From contig NZ_CP024870.1 of the NCBI RefSeq assembly GCF_002795265.1, positions 434,001 to 498,000 of the forward strand: a stretch of DNA of 64,000 nt, read 5' to 3'. Below the pieces are notes generated by a model. It was given only the letters and a program-made list of their open reading frames with translations, did not search any database and was not told the DNA's origin. The translations under genes were made by a program, and so were the position numbers. Positions 47,273 to 58,024 of the stretch are shown here, piece by piece. Positions within the stretch are counted from its first letter, which is position 1; every line of letters begins with the position of its first letter. The DNA comes from Spiroplasma clarkii (GTDB lineage Bacteria; Bacillota_I; Bacilli_A; Mycoplasmatales; Mycoplasmataceae).

Positions 47273-50200
47273 ATGAAAAAACAAAAACTATTTTTTAAAA
47301 ATATGTTTAAAAACATTATCAAAAACCAATTGCAACTTGTGATGGTAATTTTGTTAATGTTTTTGTCTGTTTTTGTCTTTACACTAACAGATTCTTCATC
47401 TCAAAGATTAACCAAGAGCAGAGATGATTTTGCTTTAAAAAGTAATTTACATGATGCTGTAATAAAATTTGAGGGAAGTACTTATAATTTTATGGAAACA
47501 GACGAATTTAGAACAATAACCAATACTGAACTTAGAAATGAAATTGTGCTCAACTATTTAAAAAATAGTTTAGCTAAAAGTAACAGTGATTTAAAATTTG
47601 ATTTTGATCGTACTGAAGCTAGGAATTTTGCATTAAGTTCAGGAAAAACTTTAAAAACAATCTCACTTGATCCAGATAAAGCTGTTGATTCATTTGTAGT
47701 TTCAGTTGGAATGAGTTTAGCCACATGAAAAGAATATGAAAACTCATTAAATGATTTAACTCGTAGATGAGTTTATGTTTCTGAAACATTTGCAAAAGCA
47801 AATGACATTCAAATTAATGATGTCATTAGAGTTAATGATGATGCTTTTGGAACATCAGTTAAAGTAAAAGATAGTGAAAAATTTGCAGTTGATTTAACTG
47901 ATTATGAAAATCAAGATATTAATAGTTGAATTACCAATTCACTTTATTCTTCAATGAATTGATTTCAAGTGGTAGGGTATGGTGCCAGTGCTAACTTTAT
48001 GGCACCAATCATTGATTACACTTCACCACTTCCAAATAATGTAAATGAAGGATTAGTTTATGTCAATCCAAAAAATTTTGGATGACAAAAAAACTATTTA
48101 GAAGCTTCATTTAGCAATGAGATTGTTACAAAAATGCAAGAAGTAATTGATGATATTAAAAACTATAAAGTTTTTAATAACAATACTGAAACTCAAGCAC
48201 TTGAAACTTTAAGAGCAGTTTCAAATCAAGATAAAGAAGTTTATTATTCAATAAAATTTTTAAATGATAAACTAAATATTGATCAAGCAGCAACTCAATT
48301 AAATGATCTGCTAACTGATTTGAATAAAGCTCAAACAGTTGGTTTAACCTCAAATTACAAACCAGCAAGTGACAGTTTTGGAAAATTAGTTTACAGCATT
48401 AATGATGGAGATTACGATTATAAATTAAGAACAAGTATGTTTCCCATGATTGTTTTGTATTTCCGTTTAATAATGTATGTTTCCACAGTGGTTATTGTTT
48501 TAATTGGAGTTTGAATTTTAATTATTATTTTAAAAAACAACATCCAAAAAACTTTTGGACAAAATGGAGTCTTAATATCTTTAGGATATAAAAAGCGAGA
48601 ATTGATTTTATCAAATCTCCTTTACCCAATTTTTATTTCAGTAATTGGAGGAATTGCTGGTTACTTGCTAGCACTACCATTTCAACTATTTGTCACAAAT
48701 ATTTTTGCCAATTTCTTTACCATTAATTTTGCCGATCCAGATTTCTCTTTAATTGGTTTAGGTACAATGGTCTTTGGATTGTTTGGTTTATTATTAGGAA
48801 TTACTTTATTAACTTACTGAATTATGTTCAGTAAGTATTCAACTTTACAAATGATTAACTATGAAAATATTACAACCACAAGTAATTTCAAAATTAAATT
48901 TAAAAAACTTTTAACAAAACGTAAAAACTTTGATTCAAGATTTAAGGGAGCAATTTTGTCTTCATCAATTTCAAAATTTGTTTCTATAACTTCGGTTATG
49001 TTGGTGTCATCATTGATTGTGGCTGTTGGGGTCATTTCTCCAGACATGTTAAATAACTATGCCAAATACATGTATATTGACAATGAGTTTGACAATCAAA
49101 TTGAATACCAAACTCCAATGTATAATGCACCAACAACATTTTATAAAACATATAATCCAGATAGTGGAGCTGTTTTACCAACAGCTTCAAGTTCTAAATT
49201 ATTAGAAATGTATTTGGCTAATGAAATTTCTGCAAATGTTTATGCACCAAAAGATGATATTGGAACTTTAACAGATTTAAATTATAAAAATTTAAACAAG
49301 GATTTTTTAACAAACTTAAATCTAAATTTAGATGTATCTGGTGAAGGACTTGATAGTGCAATTTTAAAAGGCACAATCATTTCAAGTGTTTGAAGTGATT
49401 ACAAAACTTACAAACTTGATCAGTATACAAATAAACAAAAATTTTTAGATGTAATTAAAGATGAACAATCTTTAAAAGAAAGACTTGAAGACATTGAAAA
49501 TTTAAGAGTATTTTATTTAAAATATCGTAACACAATTGGATTAGATATTCGTCGCAGTGAATTTTTCAAAGGTGCTCAACAGTTTGACAGTGGCAATACA
49601 GATCTAGTTAGCAATACAGAACTTGCAGATATGGGAATTGATGGAGCTAATGCTCAACCAATTTTAGCAAAATCTGGAAGAATTCAAAAAGATTCAATTT
49701 ATGAAAAGAGTTTTTATGATGACTTAGATTCAGGTAGTGAAACTTGATACATCTTTACAGCTAGAGATGCAGCAGCACTTTACAATTGAGCAAGAGCCTT
49801 CTTTATGGATAATTTACAACAAGGATTTTTACAAGGAATTTATGTAAGTTCTCCAGAAAGCATGAGAAGAATTATGAGTGAAAGTTTTGTTGATGATTCA
49901 AAACAATTCAATGCTTTATTTAATGTAATTCCTTATTCAGTAGTCACTGATGATCTTGGAGTTTACTTAGATGCTGCAGTAAAAAATGTTGCATTTAAAA
50001 TTTATGGAATTGAAGCTGATAACAAAACTCAGTTACTTTTAAATAATAAAGGAACAGATTTAAAACAAAAATTATTTGCCAACAAAGACAACATTGTTAT
50101 TAATTCAGCTCTGGCAAAAATGCTAAAATTAAAAGTTGGTGATGAAGTTGATATTGAACATTTTTACCAAGCCTTAGCAAATGCAGGAAATGAAATAGAT

Positions 50201-51379
50201 CCATATAGTTGAAATGCTGCAGAACTAAGTGCCAAAAGTGCTGATGGTTCAACTAATCAACAAGAATTATATTCTCGTTCACTGTTGAATTCACAAGACA
50301 AGGGTTGAAAAAATTCAACCATTGCTACTGACAGATTTGTTTATAATACAGAAATTGATACAACTAGTGAAACTTTAACAAAACCAACAGTAATGTCTGA
50401 AGTTGTTAATACTGGAGATGTTGGTAAAGTTACTGCAAGTACTAACAAAACCTATAAAGTTGTTGGAATTTCAAGACAATTTGGTACTCCAAAAGCTTGA
50501 ATCCAAAATAGTGTTGCAAAAACTATTTCAGGTTATGAAAAATCTCAAGCTGTTTTATTTCAAGTTTTCTTAAAAGAATGAGAAAACCCCAAAGATTACA
50601 ACTCTGGAGCAAACAGTAGTTTACTAACTGAATTTGTTAATAGAAATAAGAGTTGACAAACAAATGATCCAACTCAATCTGCAAATAAATATCAAGAGTT
50701 TTTAAACTGAACAAATGAAAATGCAGAGCATGGTAAAATTTTAAAATTATTTACAAATGAATACCCAATCTTTAATTATAAAAGTTCACAAAATAATGAA
50801 TTTAATGATATTTCAAAAGGAGTCAGTGCCAGTCAGGAGTTTGGAGACTTTTCAAGCTATGGATTGAATGGGGGAACCAGTAATTCTCAAAGTATTACTG
50901 GTTATCAAATGGCTGCCATAAACAATGCCATTAAAATAGATTTAGCTTTACAAATTCAAACCCGAGTAATCAACAACATTAAAATTATTGTTTATTATGT
51001 TATTGCTACTTTATTATTTTTATGTTTAATTATCATTACTTTGATTGTTAACTTAGTAATTGTTAAATACCAAAAAATAATTGCAGTGATGAAAGTCTTG
51101 GGTTACAAGGATTCATATATTTTAAAAATCTTTGTAGGAATGTATCTACCAATTGTGGTAGTAACCACAATTTTAGGATTCATCTTGGGAGTTGTGGTGA
51201 TGAGTTTAGTCACCACAAATATGACAAGTTCAGGAATTGTCTTACCTTTATTTATTTTCACTTGATGATACCCAATTGCTACTTTACTAATTGTGTGAAT
51301 AATTTACACATCATCTTCAATTACCAGTTGAGAAATTCTAAAAAGAATTCGCTTACTAATAGCAGTACAAGAAAGTTAG
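47273..51379 (+). CDS. Giant FtsX-domain ABC transporter permease, copy B
   Basis: 1368-aa paralogue of permease A with the same plan: N-terminal helix (about 21-42), extracellular domain, first FtsX cluster at about 390-520 (VISLGYKKRELILSNLLYP-like coupling motif NGVLISLGYKKRELIL), a helix near 565-590, second extracellular domain (about 590-1225), and a last FtsX cluster at about 1225-1368 (KIIAVMKVLGYKDSYILKIF). The start is ATG 47273, two bases after the lipoprotein stop. No ATPase gene is adjacent; the subunit must be encoded elsewhere. The frame is intact and uses many TGA Trp codons. Confidence 0.9.
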
Positions 51380-51389
51380 GTGTGAGAAT

Positions 51390-52385
51390 ATGAAAAAACT
51401 TTTAAAAACACTTGCCAGTGTTGTGTTTATCAGCACCACTGCAGTCTTAACTGTGTCATGTGATAAAAATTGAATTGACTATATTGAAATTGAAAGACCT
51501 GATCCAGTTTATGCTATTAGAAAAACTGGCTTTCAAAATTTTGCTGCAGATAAAATTGATGTAAACAAATTTGTTTACACTTATGACTTAATTGATGAAG
51601 TTAAATTTTACTTAACTGACGGAGGTTATGATTTAAAACAACTAAACTGAGAAGTTGTTAGAAACAAAATGGTTTTAGAAAAAGGTCTAGAGGATAACTT
51701 GTTAAGAAATGGTACTTATATTTTTACAATTACCAATTCTCAAAATGGTAATGATAAAATTACAATTGAACAAAAAATCACAAACTCAAAATACTTACCA
51801 GATGTAATTGTTGAAACAGACTTAAAAGATATTGAAGACAATCGGGTTAGAACCATTTTAATGAGAATGATCTTTAGAAATTTAGGTTTAATTTCAAGAA
51901 TTGATGATATTGCCAATGAAATGGTTAACTCAGATAAAATTAACCCAGAAGCTGACAAAGTTACTTTGGACTTTGGTTCATTTGATAAAGAAAATCGTGA
52001 CAAGTTTTATGGAACAACTACACTTACTTATCGAGTGGTTGATTTTACCCCAGACTGAGGTCCTGGTCCAATTGATATTAATGATTTAGCCGCAAAAGGC
52101 AACACAGTTGTTAACAACGACTTAGGAACCTTGAGAAGTATCACACCATACCAAGCTTTTTCTCAATATGTTACTAACAACTTTGCCAATAAACTTAATT
52201 ATTTGTCAATTTTAGTAAATGATATTGATGTTGATGGTTATAAAATTGCTTTAGACTCTGAAAATGGTTTGAATGCATACACTTTAACTTTTAACACCAT
52301 TGCCAATCATGATGATGGTTATCCATCATATTTGACTGGAACTATAGTTTTAACTTTTAGATATTTTGGAATAAACCCAATTTAA
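51390..52385 (+). CDS. Lipoprotein downstream of permease B
   Basis: 331-aa lipoprotein with lipobox Thr-Val-Ser-Cys at residue 24. The mature protein is soluble with no recognised domain; it contains a KNWIDYIEIE segment right after the anchor and a TLTFNTIANHDDG motif near the C-terminus. ATG 51390 lies ten bases after the permease stop (TTAGGTGAG as ribosome site), and a terminator follows the gene. It therefore closes the lipoprotein-permease-lipoprotein operon. Confidence 0.88.
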
Positions 52386-52393
52386 TAGCCTAT

Positions 52394-52422
52394 AAAACCC
52401 TACAAAATGTAGGGTTTTTAAA
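52394..52422 (+). terminator. Terminator of the permease B operon
   Basis: AAAACCCTACA and TGTAGGGTTTT perfect stem, four-base loop, T run. Confidence 0.85.
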
Positions 52423-52523
52423 TAATTTATGAATAGTTTTGCAGATAAGTAAAAATTATTGCAAATTGTTAAAATTTTACAAAAAATTACGTTAAAATTT
52501 ATACTAGAAATGGAGAATTTTAA

Positions 52524-53135
52524 ATGAAAAAAATATTAGGAATGTTGGCAGTTATTGGTTTAACTGCCTCAACTGCTACAAGTGTTGTTGCTTGTAAACC
52601 AGATAAACCAGATAAACCAGAAGGGGTTGTTGAAACAATTCCTCTACCAAAAAACCCAACAACAAAAGAAGAACTAGTAACATTAATTAACACAGATGCC
52701 CAAACTATCAATACAAAAATAAATGAACTTTTTGTAAAAATAAAACCCTTACTTGATGAACACAAAGATGTTAGTGAGGCAATCTATTTTGTTGAGGAAT
52801 TTAAAGATAGTGAAGATATCCAAGATGCTATTATTGGACAATATACAATAATGGCAATTAATGCTAAAACTGCTTTATTTTTGGCCAAGTATACACCAAC
52901 AGATCAAGTTAAATTTTTTAATGAAAATAAAGAGAACTTGCAAAAAATAGAATTTGATCTCACTTTTACAGAAATTGATCATGAGGATGGACTCAAGTCA
53001 GAGTATATTGAAAAATTTGTCAATAGAATTGCAGGTGATCCTGATTTAATGAAGTCAATTACTGATAAAACTAAAGAAAGACTTAAAAAAAACATTGAGT
53101 GAATAAGAGATGACAAATTTCAGAAAGTAGACTAA
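52524..53135 (+). CDS. Small lipoprotein, LPKNP-type array member 1
   Basis: 203-aa lipoprotein: leader to a lipobox ending Val-Val-Ala-Cys at residue 24, a short KPDKPDKPE linker, then LPKNPTTKEELVTLIN and a helical domain ending TDKTKERLKKNIEW. First member of a five-gene family (52524, 53558, 54344, 55148, 63347). Shared features are the NP-x-T/N-KEE motif after the anchor, a central AxxAxxAxx...FF.E...NL helix and a closing KTKE-KK motif. Function unknown; such arrays usually make variable surface proteins. It is monocistronic with its own terminator. Confidence 0.88.
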
Positions 53136-53557
53136 TCTAAATGCTTCAAAACTATGAAGATAGTTTTGAAGTTTTTTATACTAGTTTGAAAGTAAGACTT
53201 GGGTCAAATTTTTAAAATAATTGGTTGTAATAATTTTTTATAAGAGTTAATGAAAGATAATAATTAATTTTTTAAAATCTCATGGTTGTGATTTTTTGTC
53301 AACAATTGAGTGTAAAGTTACTAAAAGTAAATTAGTAAAAATGAACGATTATCTCTAAATGAACTACAAAATGTGTTAAAAATATCTAAAAAAGCCTTTG
53401 AATTTAACTGAGTCTATTAAATAAAACAAGAATTACAAGCTGTTTTTTAATAGACCTAGTATTTTGGTAGGTGTTTTTGATTAAATTCAAATAAAAATAA
53501 AAAAAATTAAATACGAAATTTTTGATATAATTTGTTTATAGATTGGAGAAATTAAAT
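53136..53557 (+). other. Intergenic region, mostly featureless
   Basis: Terminator at 53144-53178, then about 350 AT-rich bases. One frame near 53340-53420 reads NERLSLNELQNVLKISKKAF before a stop, faintly like a transposase helix-turn-helix, but too short to call. The ribosome site GGAGA lies at 53545-53549. Confidence 0.4.
53144..53178 (+). terminator. Terminator, array type
   Basis: CTTCAAAACTAT and ATAGTTTTGAAG, 12-base stem plus T run. Closely related to terminators at 55701 and 63947. Confidence 0.85.
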
Positions 53558-54106
53558 ATGAAAAGATTATTATCATTTTTTGGAGCAGTAGGTTTAATAG
53601 CTACTGCAAGTGCAAATGTCATTGCTTGTGGAGGGTATGTTGTTGAACTACCAATTAATCCTGCCACAGTTGAAGAATTAATAAGTGTTTTAGAAGAAAA
53701 AAAATCAACATTTACTGAAGCTACTGCACTTTTAAAAGAGTTATTAAAAGAGGGGATCAACCCATCTAGCATAGTAGAAATGGCAAATGAGGATAACAAA
53801 AGCAATTCATCATTTCAAAAATTTCATATTAAAGCACTAGAAATTAATGCATATAAAGATAAAACCTTTCAATACATTAATACTTTAGATGAAGAGGGTG
53901 TGTCAACTTTTCTTACAACTAATGCTGTATTATTAGAAACTTATGCTATTACTGAGGAAACTGAAATTATTCCTAATGATGAGATTGAAGCTGGTGCAGA
54001 TTCAGTAATTGCAAATATTTTTAATGTTAAATCCTACTCATCTTCAACCAAAGAGTCGGTTGTAAAGATTTTTGAATGAGTAAAAACAAACAATTTCACA
54101 AGTTAA
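53558..54106 (+). CDS. Small lipoprotein, array member 2
   Basis: 182-aa lipoprotein: leader MKRLLSFFGAVGLIATASAN, lipobox ending Ile-Ala-Cys-Gly near residue 24. The mature part starts LPINPATVEELISVLEE and contains FQKFHIKALEINAYKDKTFQY, matching the 54344 protein closely. Helical, no Cys after the anchor. Start ATG 53558 with GGAGA nine bases upstream, preferred over an upstream TTG. Monocistronic. Confidence 0.88.
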
Positions 54107-54112
54107 CTTGTT

Positions 54113-54143
54113 AACCCTAATTTAAGATAAATTAGGGTTTTTA
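54113..54143 (+). terminator. Terminator
   Basis: AACCCTAATTTA and TAAATTAGGGTT, 12-base stem, three-base loop, T run. Confidence 0.85.
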
Positions 54144-54343
54144 ATTGACAAATTTTAAAGCTATTTTAAAGTCAAACCCGGAATGATCATAAAGTTATAA
54201 AAATACTGAGAGAATTACTTATAAAATTTCTTTAAATATTACTGATATTAGCAAAATGGAATGTTTTTTGAAAATATCAATTTTTTTTGAAACTAATTAA
54301 ACTTTCTAGGTTATAATGAATTTGTTAAGAGGAGAACCACGAA

Positions 54344-54910
54344 ATGAAAAAATTATTAGCAATTTTTGGAGTATTTAGTATGGTGACCACTGCAAGCACA
54401 AGTGTGCTTGCATGTAACTCAGACCTGACAACACTAGATGCTGATTCAATCAAAAATCCAAGCAACAAAGCAGAACTTTTAAAACTTTTAAAAGCTAATA
54501 AAAATCTTAATGCTGAATTAAAAGCCACAGCCCTAGAACTAGTTCAATCAGGTCAAGTAGATAATGTTGAGGCATTATTTGATGATGAAGGACTTCAAAG
54601 TAATGAAAAATTTCAAAAATTTGTTTTAGATGGTGCAAAATTATATGTTCTAGGTGTTAAAACCTTTCAATATCTTGATTCTGTCAATCTAGTAATGGCA
54701 GGTAAATTCTTATTAGAAAATTATAGTCTTTTACTTAACTTTTTAGATATATCAGGTCTTAATGTTAGTGATATCAAATACTTTCTTAAAGCAATACTCA
54801 GAGATGTTGAACTTACCAGAGAACTTATCATGGAATATAAATCTTTGGCACAAAAAACAATAGATACATATTCAAAACTATTAGATTGAGCACTTGAAAA
54901 TAAATTTTAA
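54344..54910 (+). CDS. Small lipoprotein, array member 3
   Basis: 188-aa lipoprotein: leader MKKLLAIFGVFSMVTTASTS, lipobox ending Val-Leu-Ala-Cys-Asn at residue 24. The mature part has KNPSNKAELLKLLK, FQKFVLDGAKLYVLGVKTFQY and a helical C-terminus. Nearest relative in the window is the 53558 protein. AGAGGAGA precedes the ATG, with TATAATG about 30 bases upstream. Monocistronic. Confidence 0.88.
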
Positions 54911-54984
54911 ATTGCTTAGTTTTTTAAAAGATTGTAATTTTAGATCAAATAAATTATTATTAACAATTTTCAAATAACATAAAG

Positions 54985-55013
54985 CAAATGACTAAAGGTC
55001 ATTTGTTTTTTTA
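54985..55013 (+). terminator. Terminator
   Basis: CAAATGAC and GTCATTTG stem, five-base loop, T run. Confidence 0.75.
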
Positions 55014-55147
55014 ATTAAAAATTTACTATACCAAAATCAATTCAAGTAGTTTACATAAGCATTTAGTAATATTTTTAAAGAAAAGTGATTTTTCTAAAAA
55101 AATAACACTTTTAAGTTATAATATTTAAGAAACAGGAGAAATACGAA

Positions 55148-55693
55148 ATGAAAAAAATATTATCACTATTTGGAGCACTTGGTATGGTAGCTACTACAAG
55201 TACAACTGTAATTGCATGTACTACTGAGGGTATACCTCTACCAAAAAATCCATCAACTAAAGAAGAAATTATTAATTTAATAAACATTGATGCGCAAAAT
55301 TTGTTAGCTGAAATGGATGATGTTGCCAAAAAGCTTGATGAAGTAACTAATTTTGATGAATTAAGCAAGATTTTACAAACATCAATTACTGCATTATGAA
55401 CTTCATATGCATTTAATGCTAAGATAGCTCAATATTTGTGTTTGTTAGAAGCAACACAACAAGAAGAGTTTTTTAATGAACATGAATTGAATCTAGAAGA
55501 AATTGGCTTTTCTATCTACTTTCCAGAAATTAAAACTACAGAAAAAATCAAGCCTATTGATGTTGAGAATTTTATAGAACTGTTTTTTAATGATGAAGTT
55601 GATGACTTTATAATAGCAACAGATAAAACCAAAAAACAACTTTAAAAAATTATTAATTGAGTAAAAGAAAATAACTTTTCTCAAACAGTTTAA
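55148..55693 (+). pseudogene. Small lipoprotein, array member 4, truncated by a stop
   Basis: Reads from ATG 55148 (ACAGGAGA upstream), lipobox ending Val-Ile-Ala-Cys at residue 24, LPKNPSTKEEIINLIN, then AKIAQYLCLLEATQQEEFFNE and TDKTKKQL. A TAA at 55643-55645 stands where its relatives have AAA (Lys); after it the same frame goes on KIINWVKENNFSQ to TAA at 55691-55693. So the protein lost its last 16 residues by a base substitution. 165 of 181 residues remain, so it may still be made and partly functional. Confidence 0.85.
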
Positions 55694-55700
55694 CAACAGA

Positions 55701-55737
55701 ACTTCAAAACTATAATTATAGTTTTGAAGTTTTTTTA
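55701..55737 (+). terminator. Terminator, 30-base palindrome
   Basis: 55701-55730 is a perfect 30-base palindrome, ACTTCAAAACTATAA and its complement, followed by T7. Same core as at 53144 and 63947. Confidence 0.88.
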
Positions 55738-55979
55738 GACTTAATACTTTTACAAGATCTAGTAAATAGTTTTATATGAATTGTTAATGTTGGGGGTAAT
55801 TAAAGAAATCATATAGAACACTTTTGTTTGAAAGCTCTTAAATTAATTCAAATAGTTAATTGCTTTTTTTGAATAATTAAAAAGACAGTTTTTTGTGTGG
55901 GTGCTAAATTTTCTTAAAAAATTTCAATTTTTAAAACAATGAGTGTTAAAATATAAAAAGAAATTTAGGGGAATCATGT

Positions 55980-56492
55980 ATGAAATCAGTAGCAAAAACC
56001 ATTAATAATGTTGGGTCATATATATTTTTAACAAGTTTAATCCCAATTATGACTTTTGCAATTATTTTAATTGGGATTAAACACTTAATTGAATCCGGCT
56101 TAGAAACATTTAGTGACTTTGGAGAGTGATTAAAATCAATTTTAAGTCCTTCTTTAGAAACAATTTCTCAATTGGGAGTAATTATTTTAACAGTAAGTTT
56201 AGTACTATTTGTTGTAGTTTTAATTCAAACTATATTTAACAATATGAAAAAAGAAATTTTAGTAGTTTTAGGAAGTTTGATCAGTTTTTTAGTTGGTTTT
56301 GCTTTATTTTGAATTGGTGCAATACCTTTTTTTAAAACTGTCAATGACCCTAGTTCAATTTCTTTAGTTACAGGGTTATTATTTATTTACTTAGGAATAT
56401 CAGGTACTTTAATGGTTAGTGGTTCAGCACTTTATTTGTTGGCATTTTTCTTGTTTAAAAAAAGAACAAAAGCTTCTAAAAAAACTGACTAA
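55980..56492 (+). CDS. Four-helix membrane protein, unknown function
   Basis: 170-aa integral membrane protein, not recognised. Helices at about residues 12-35, 64-85, 93-118 and 127-155, with a basic C-terminal tail (LFKKRTKASKKTD). Two TGA codons are Trp. TTAGGGG lies about eight bases before ATG 55980; another ATG at 55978 in a different frame is rejected. It stands alone between the lipoprotein array and the minus-strand lipoprotein pair. Confidence 0.75.
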
Positions 56493-56663
56493 GTTTACTA
56501 ACCTAGAAGAAACATTATATTGGAAACATTATAGTAAATAGCAAAAAAATATTGATAAAAAAGTTATAAATAATAATACACTTTTTGGTAGCTATAGACT
56601 TCTATTAACAAAATAGGGGTCTATGATTTGTTTAATCAGTGCTAGATATTTTTCAATAGCAAT

Positions 56664-56698
56664 TAAAAACCCTTGAACTAGTAATGCTCAAGGGTTTT
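56664..56698 (-). terminator. Terminator for minus-strand lipoprotein copy
   Basis: AAAACCCTTGA and TCAAGGGTTTT stem; T-rich on both strands, so it may also end transcripts from the plus strand. Confidence 0.7.
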
Positions 56699-56716
56699 AT
56701 TTTTACATTTTTAATT

Positions 56717-57274
56717 TTATTCAATTGGAGCTTTTGCCCATTCTAAACCTTCATCAATAAACTTTGTATAATCTGGATTAGACAATTCTTTATTATTTGT
56801 AATATTAACTCAATCTAACACGTCATCTCAATCAACTTGGAAAATTTCCACTTTATCCCCATTATAATCAAATTCAAAAGCATCTATATTAAGCTGTGTC
56901 AATTTGTAAAATGGCACATAACGCAGAGAGTTTCAAACTCTACTTTTTTGTGTATTGCTATTAGTCTTCAAAAATTCCTTATATGATTCTTGTCAATTCT
57001 CAGGACCTGTACCAGTAGTAGGATTTACATCATTTTATTTTAATCATTCAGACTCCTCTGCATCACTCAAAGTCTTATATTTTTGACGTCCCTCTCGTAT
57101 AATTTCATAAATTTTAATCACATCTTCTTGGTTTTTTGGTTGTGGTTGATTTCGTAAAGTAAATCAAGACTCATCCACAGTAGGGGCATGATTGTCAGGT
57201 TTACATGCTATAACTGTTGATGAAGCAGCACTTGTGATTAAAAGTGCTGATAACAAAGATAAAATTTTTCTCAT
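56717..57274 (-). pseudogene. Duplicated lipoprotein, copy 2 with in-frame stop
   Basis: 185-codon lipoprotein gene with the same start (MRKILSLLSALLITSAASST, lipobox ending Val-Ile-Ala-Cys at residue 24) and the same end as the neighbouring copy at 57332-57886. A TAA (complement of 57035-57037) interrupts it after EWLK, where the other copy has GAA (Glu). Downstream of the stop the frame stays open and similar, so the change is recent. Only the first 79 or so residues would be made. Confidence 0.85.
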
Positions 57275-57331
57275 AATACTTCCTCTTTTCTAATGATCAA
57301 TTTCCAAGGGTTTTCTTAACGGTTTTTAAAT

Positions 57332-57886
57332 TTATTCAATTGGAGCTTTTGCTCATTCTAAGCCTTCATCAATAAATTTTGTATAATCTGGATTAGACAA
57401 TTCTTTATTATTTGTAATATTAACTCAATCTAATACATCATCTCAATCAACTTGGAAAATTTCCACTTTATCCCCATTGTATTCTAAATAAAAATCTGGT
57501 AAATCAAGTTGAGTCATTTTGAAATAAGGTATTAAATGTAGAGAAGAATAAACACCTCTTTTTTGTGTGTTACTATTTGTTTTCAAAAATTCCTTATATG
57601 ATTCTTGTCAATTCTCAGGACCTATACCACTAGAACTTACATCATTTTCTTTTAACCAGTTAGTCTCTTCTACATCACTCAAAGCCTTATATTTTCAAAA
57701 CCCATCTTCTATAAGTTTATAAATTTTAATCACATCTTCTTGGTCTTTTGGTTGAGGTTGATTTCGTAAAGTAAATCAAGATTCATCCACAGTAGGGGCA
57801 TGATTGTCAGGTTTACATGCTATAACTGTTGATGAAGCAGCACTTGTGATTAAAAGTGCTGATAACAAAGATAAAATTTTTCTCAT
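57332..57886 (-). CDS. Lipoprotein, intact duplicate copy 1
   Basis: 184-aa lipoprotein: lipobox ending Val-Ile-Ala-Cys at residue 24, mature sequence starting KPDNHAPTVDESWFTLRNQP, and a conserved end EIFQVDWDDVLDWVNI ... WAKAPIE. Five TGA codons are Trp. No domain recognised. GGAAG precedes the ATG at 57884-57886, and a minus-strand TATAAT lies near 57908-57913, so the two copies are probably transcribed together from here. Divergent from the large protein at 58025. Confidence 0.88.
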
Positions 57887-58024
57887 AATACTTCCTCTTT
57901 TCTAATGCTCTTATTATAGCATAGAATATTAACTACTTTTTCTAGATTATTTTAGAAAAATTTAACAATTTTTATTGTAATTTTTTTCCAAAGTAGTATT
58001 ATTATTACGGAAAGGAACGTAATA

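Larger units (their letters stand above)
56717..57900 (-). repeat. Tandem duplication of a lipoprotein gene
   Basis: Two copies of about 600 bases lie head to tail (56717-57290 and 57332-57900). The first 100 bases of each gene, its ribosome site region (TCTTTTCTAATG) and the last 130 bases are nearly identical; the middle has diverged. Confidence 0.85.

Noticed and set aside
53340-53420. Possible transposase fragment between lipoproteins
   Set aside because: Only about 25 residues vaguely resemble a helix-turn-helix; no inverted repeats or target duplication nearby, so no mobile element is claimed.
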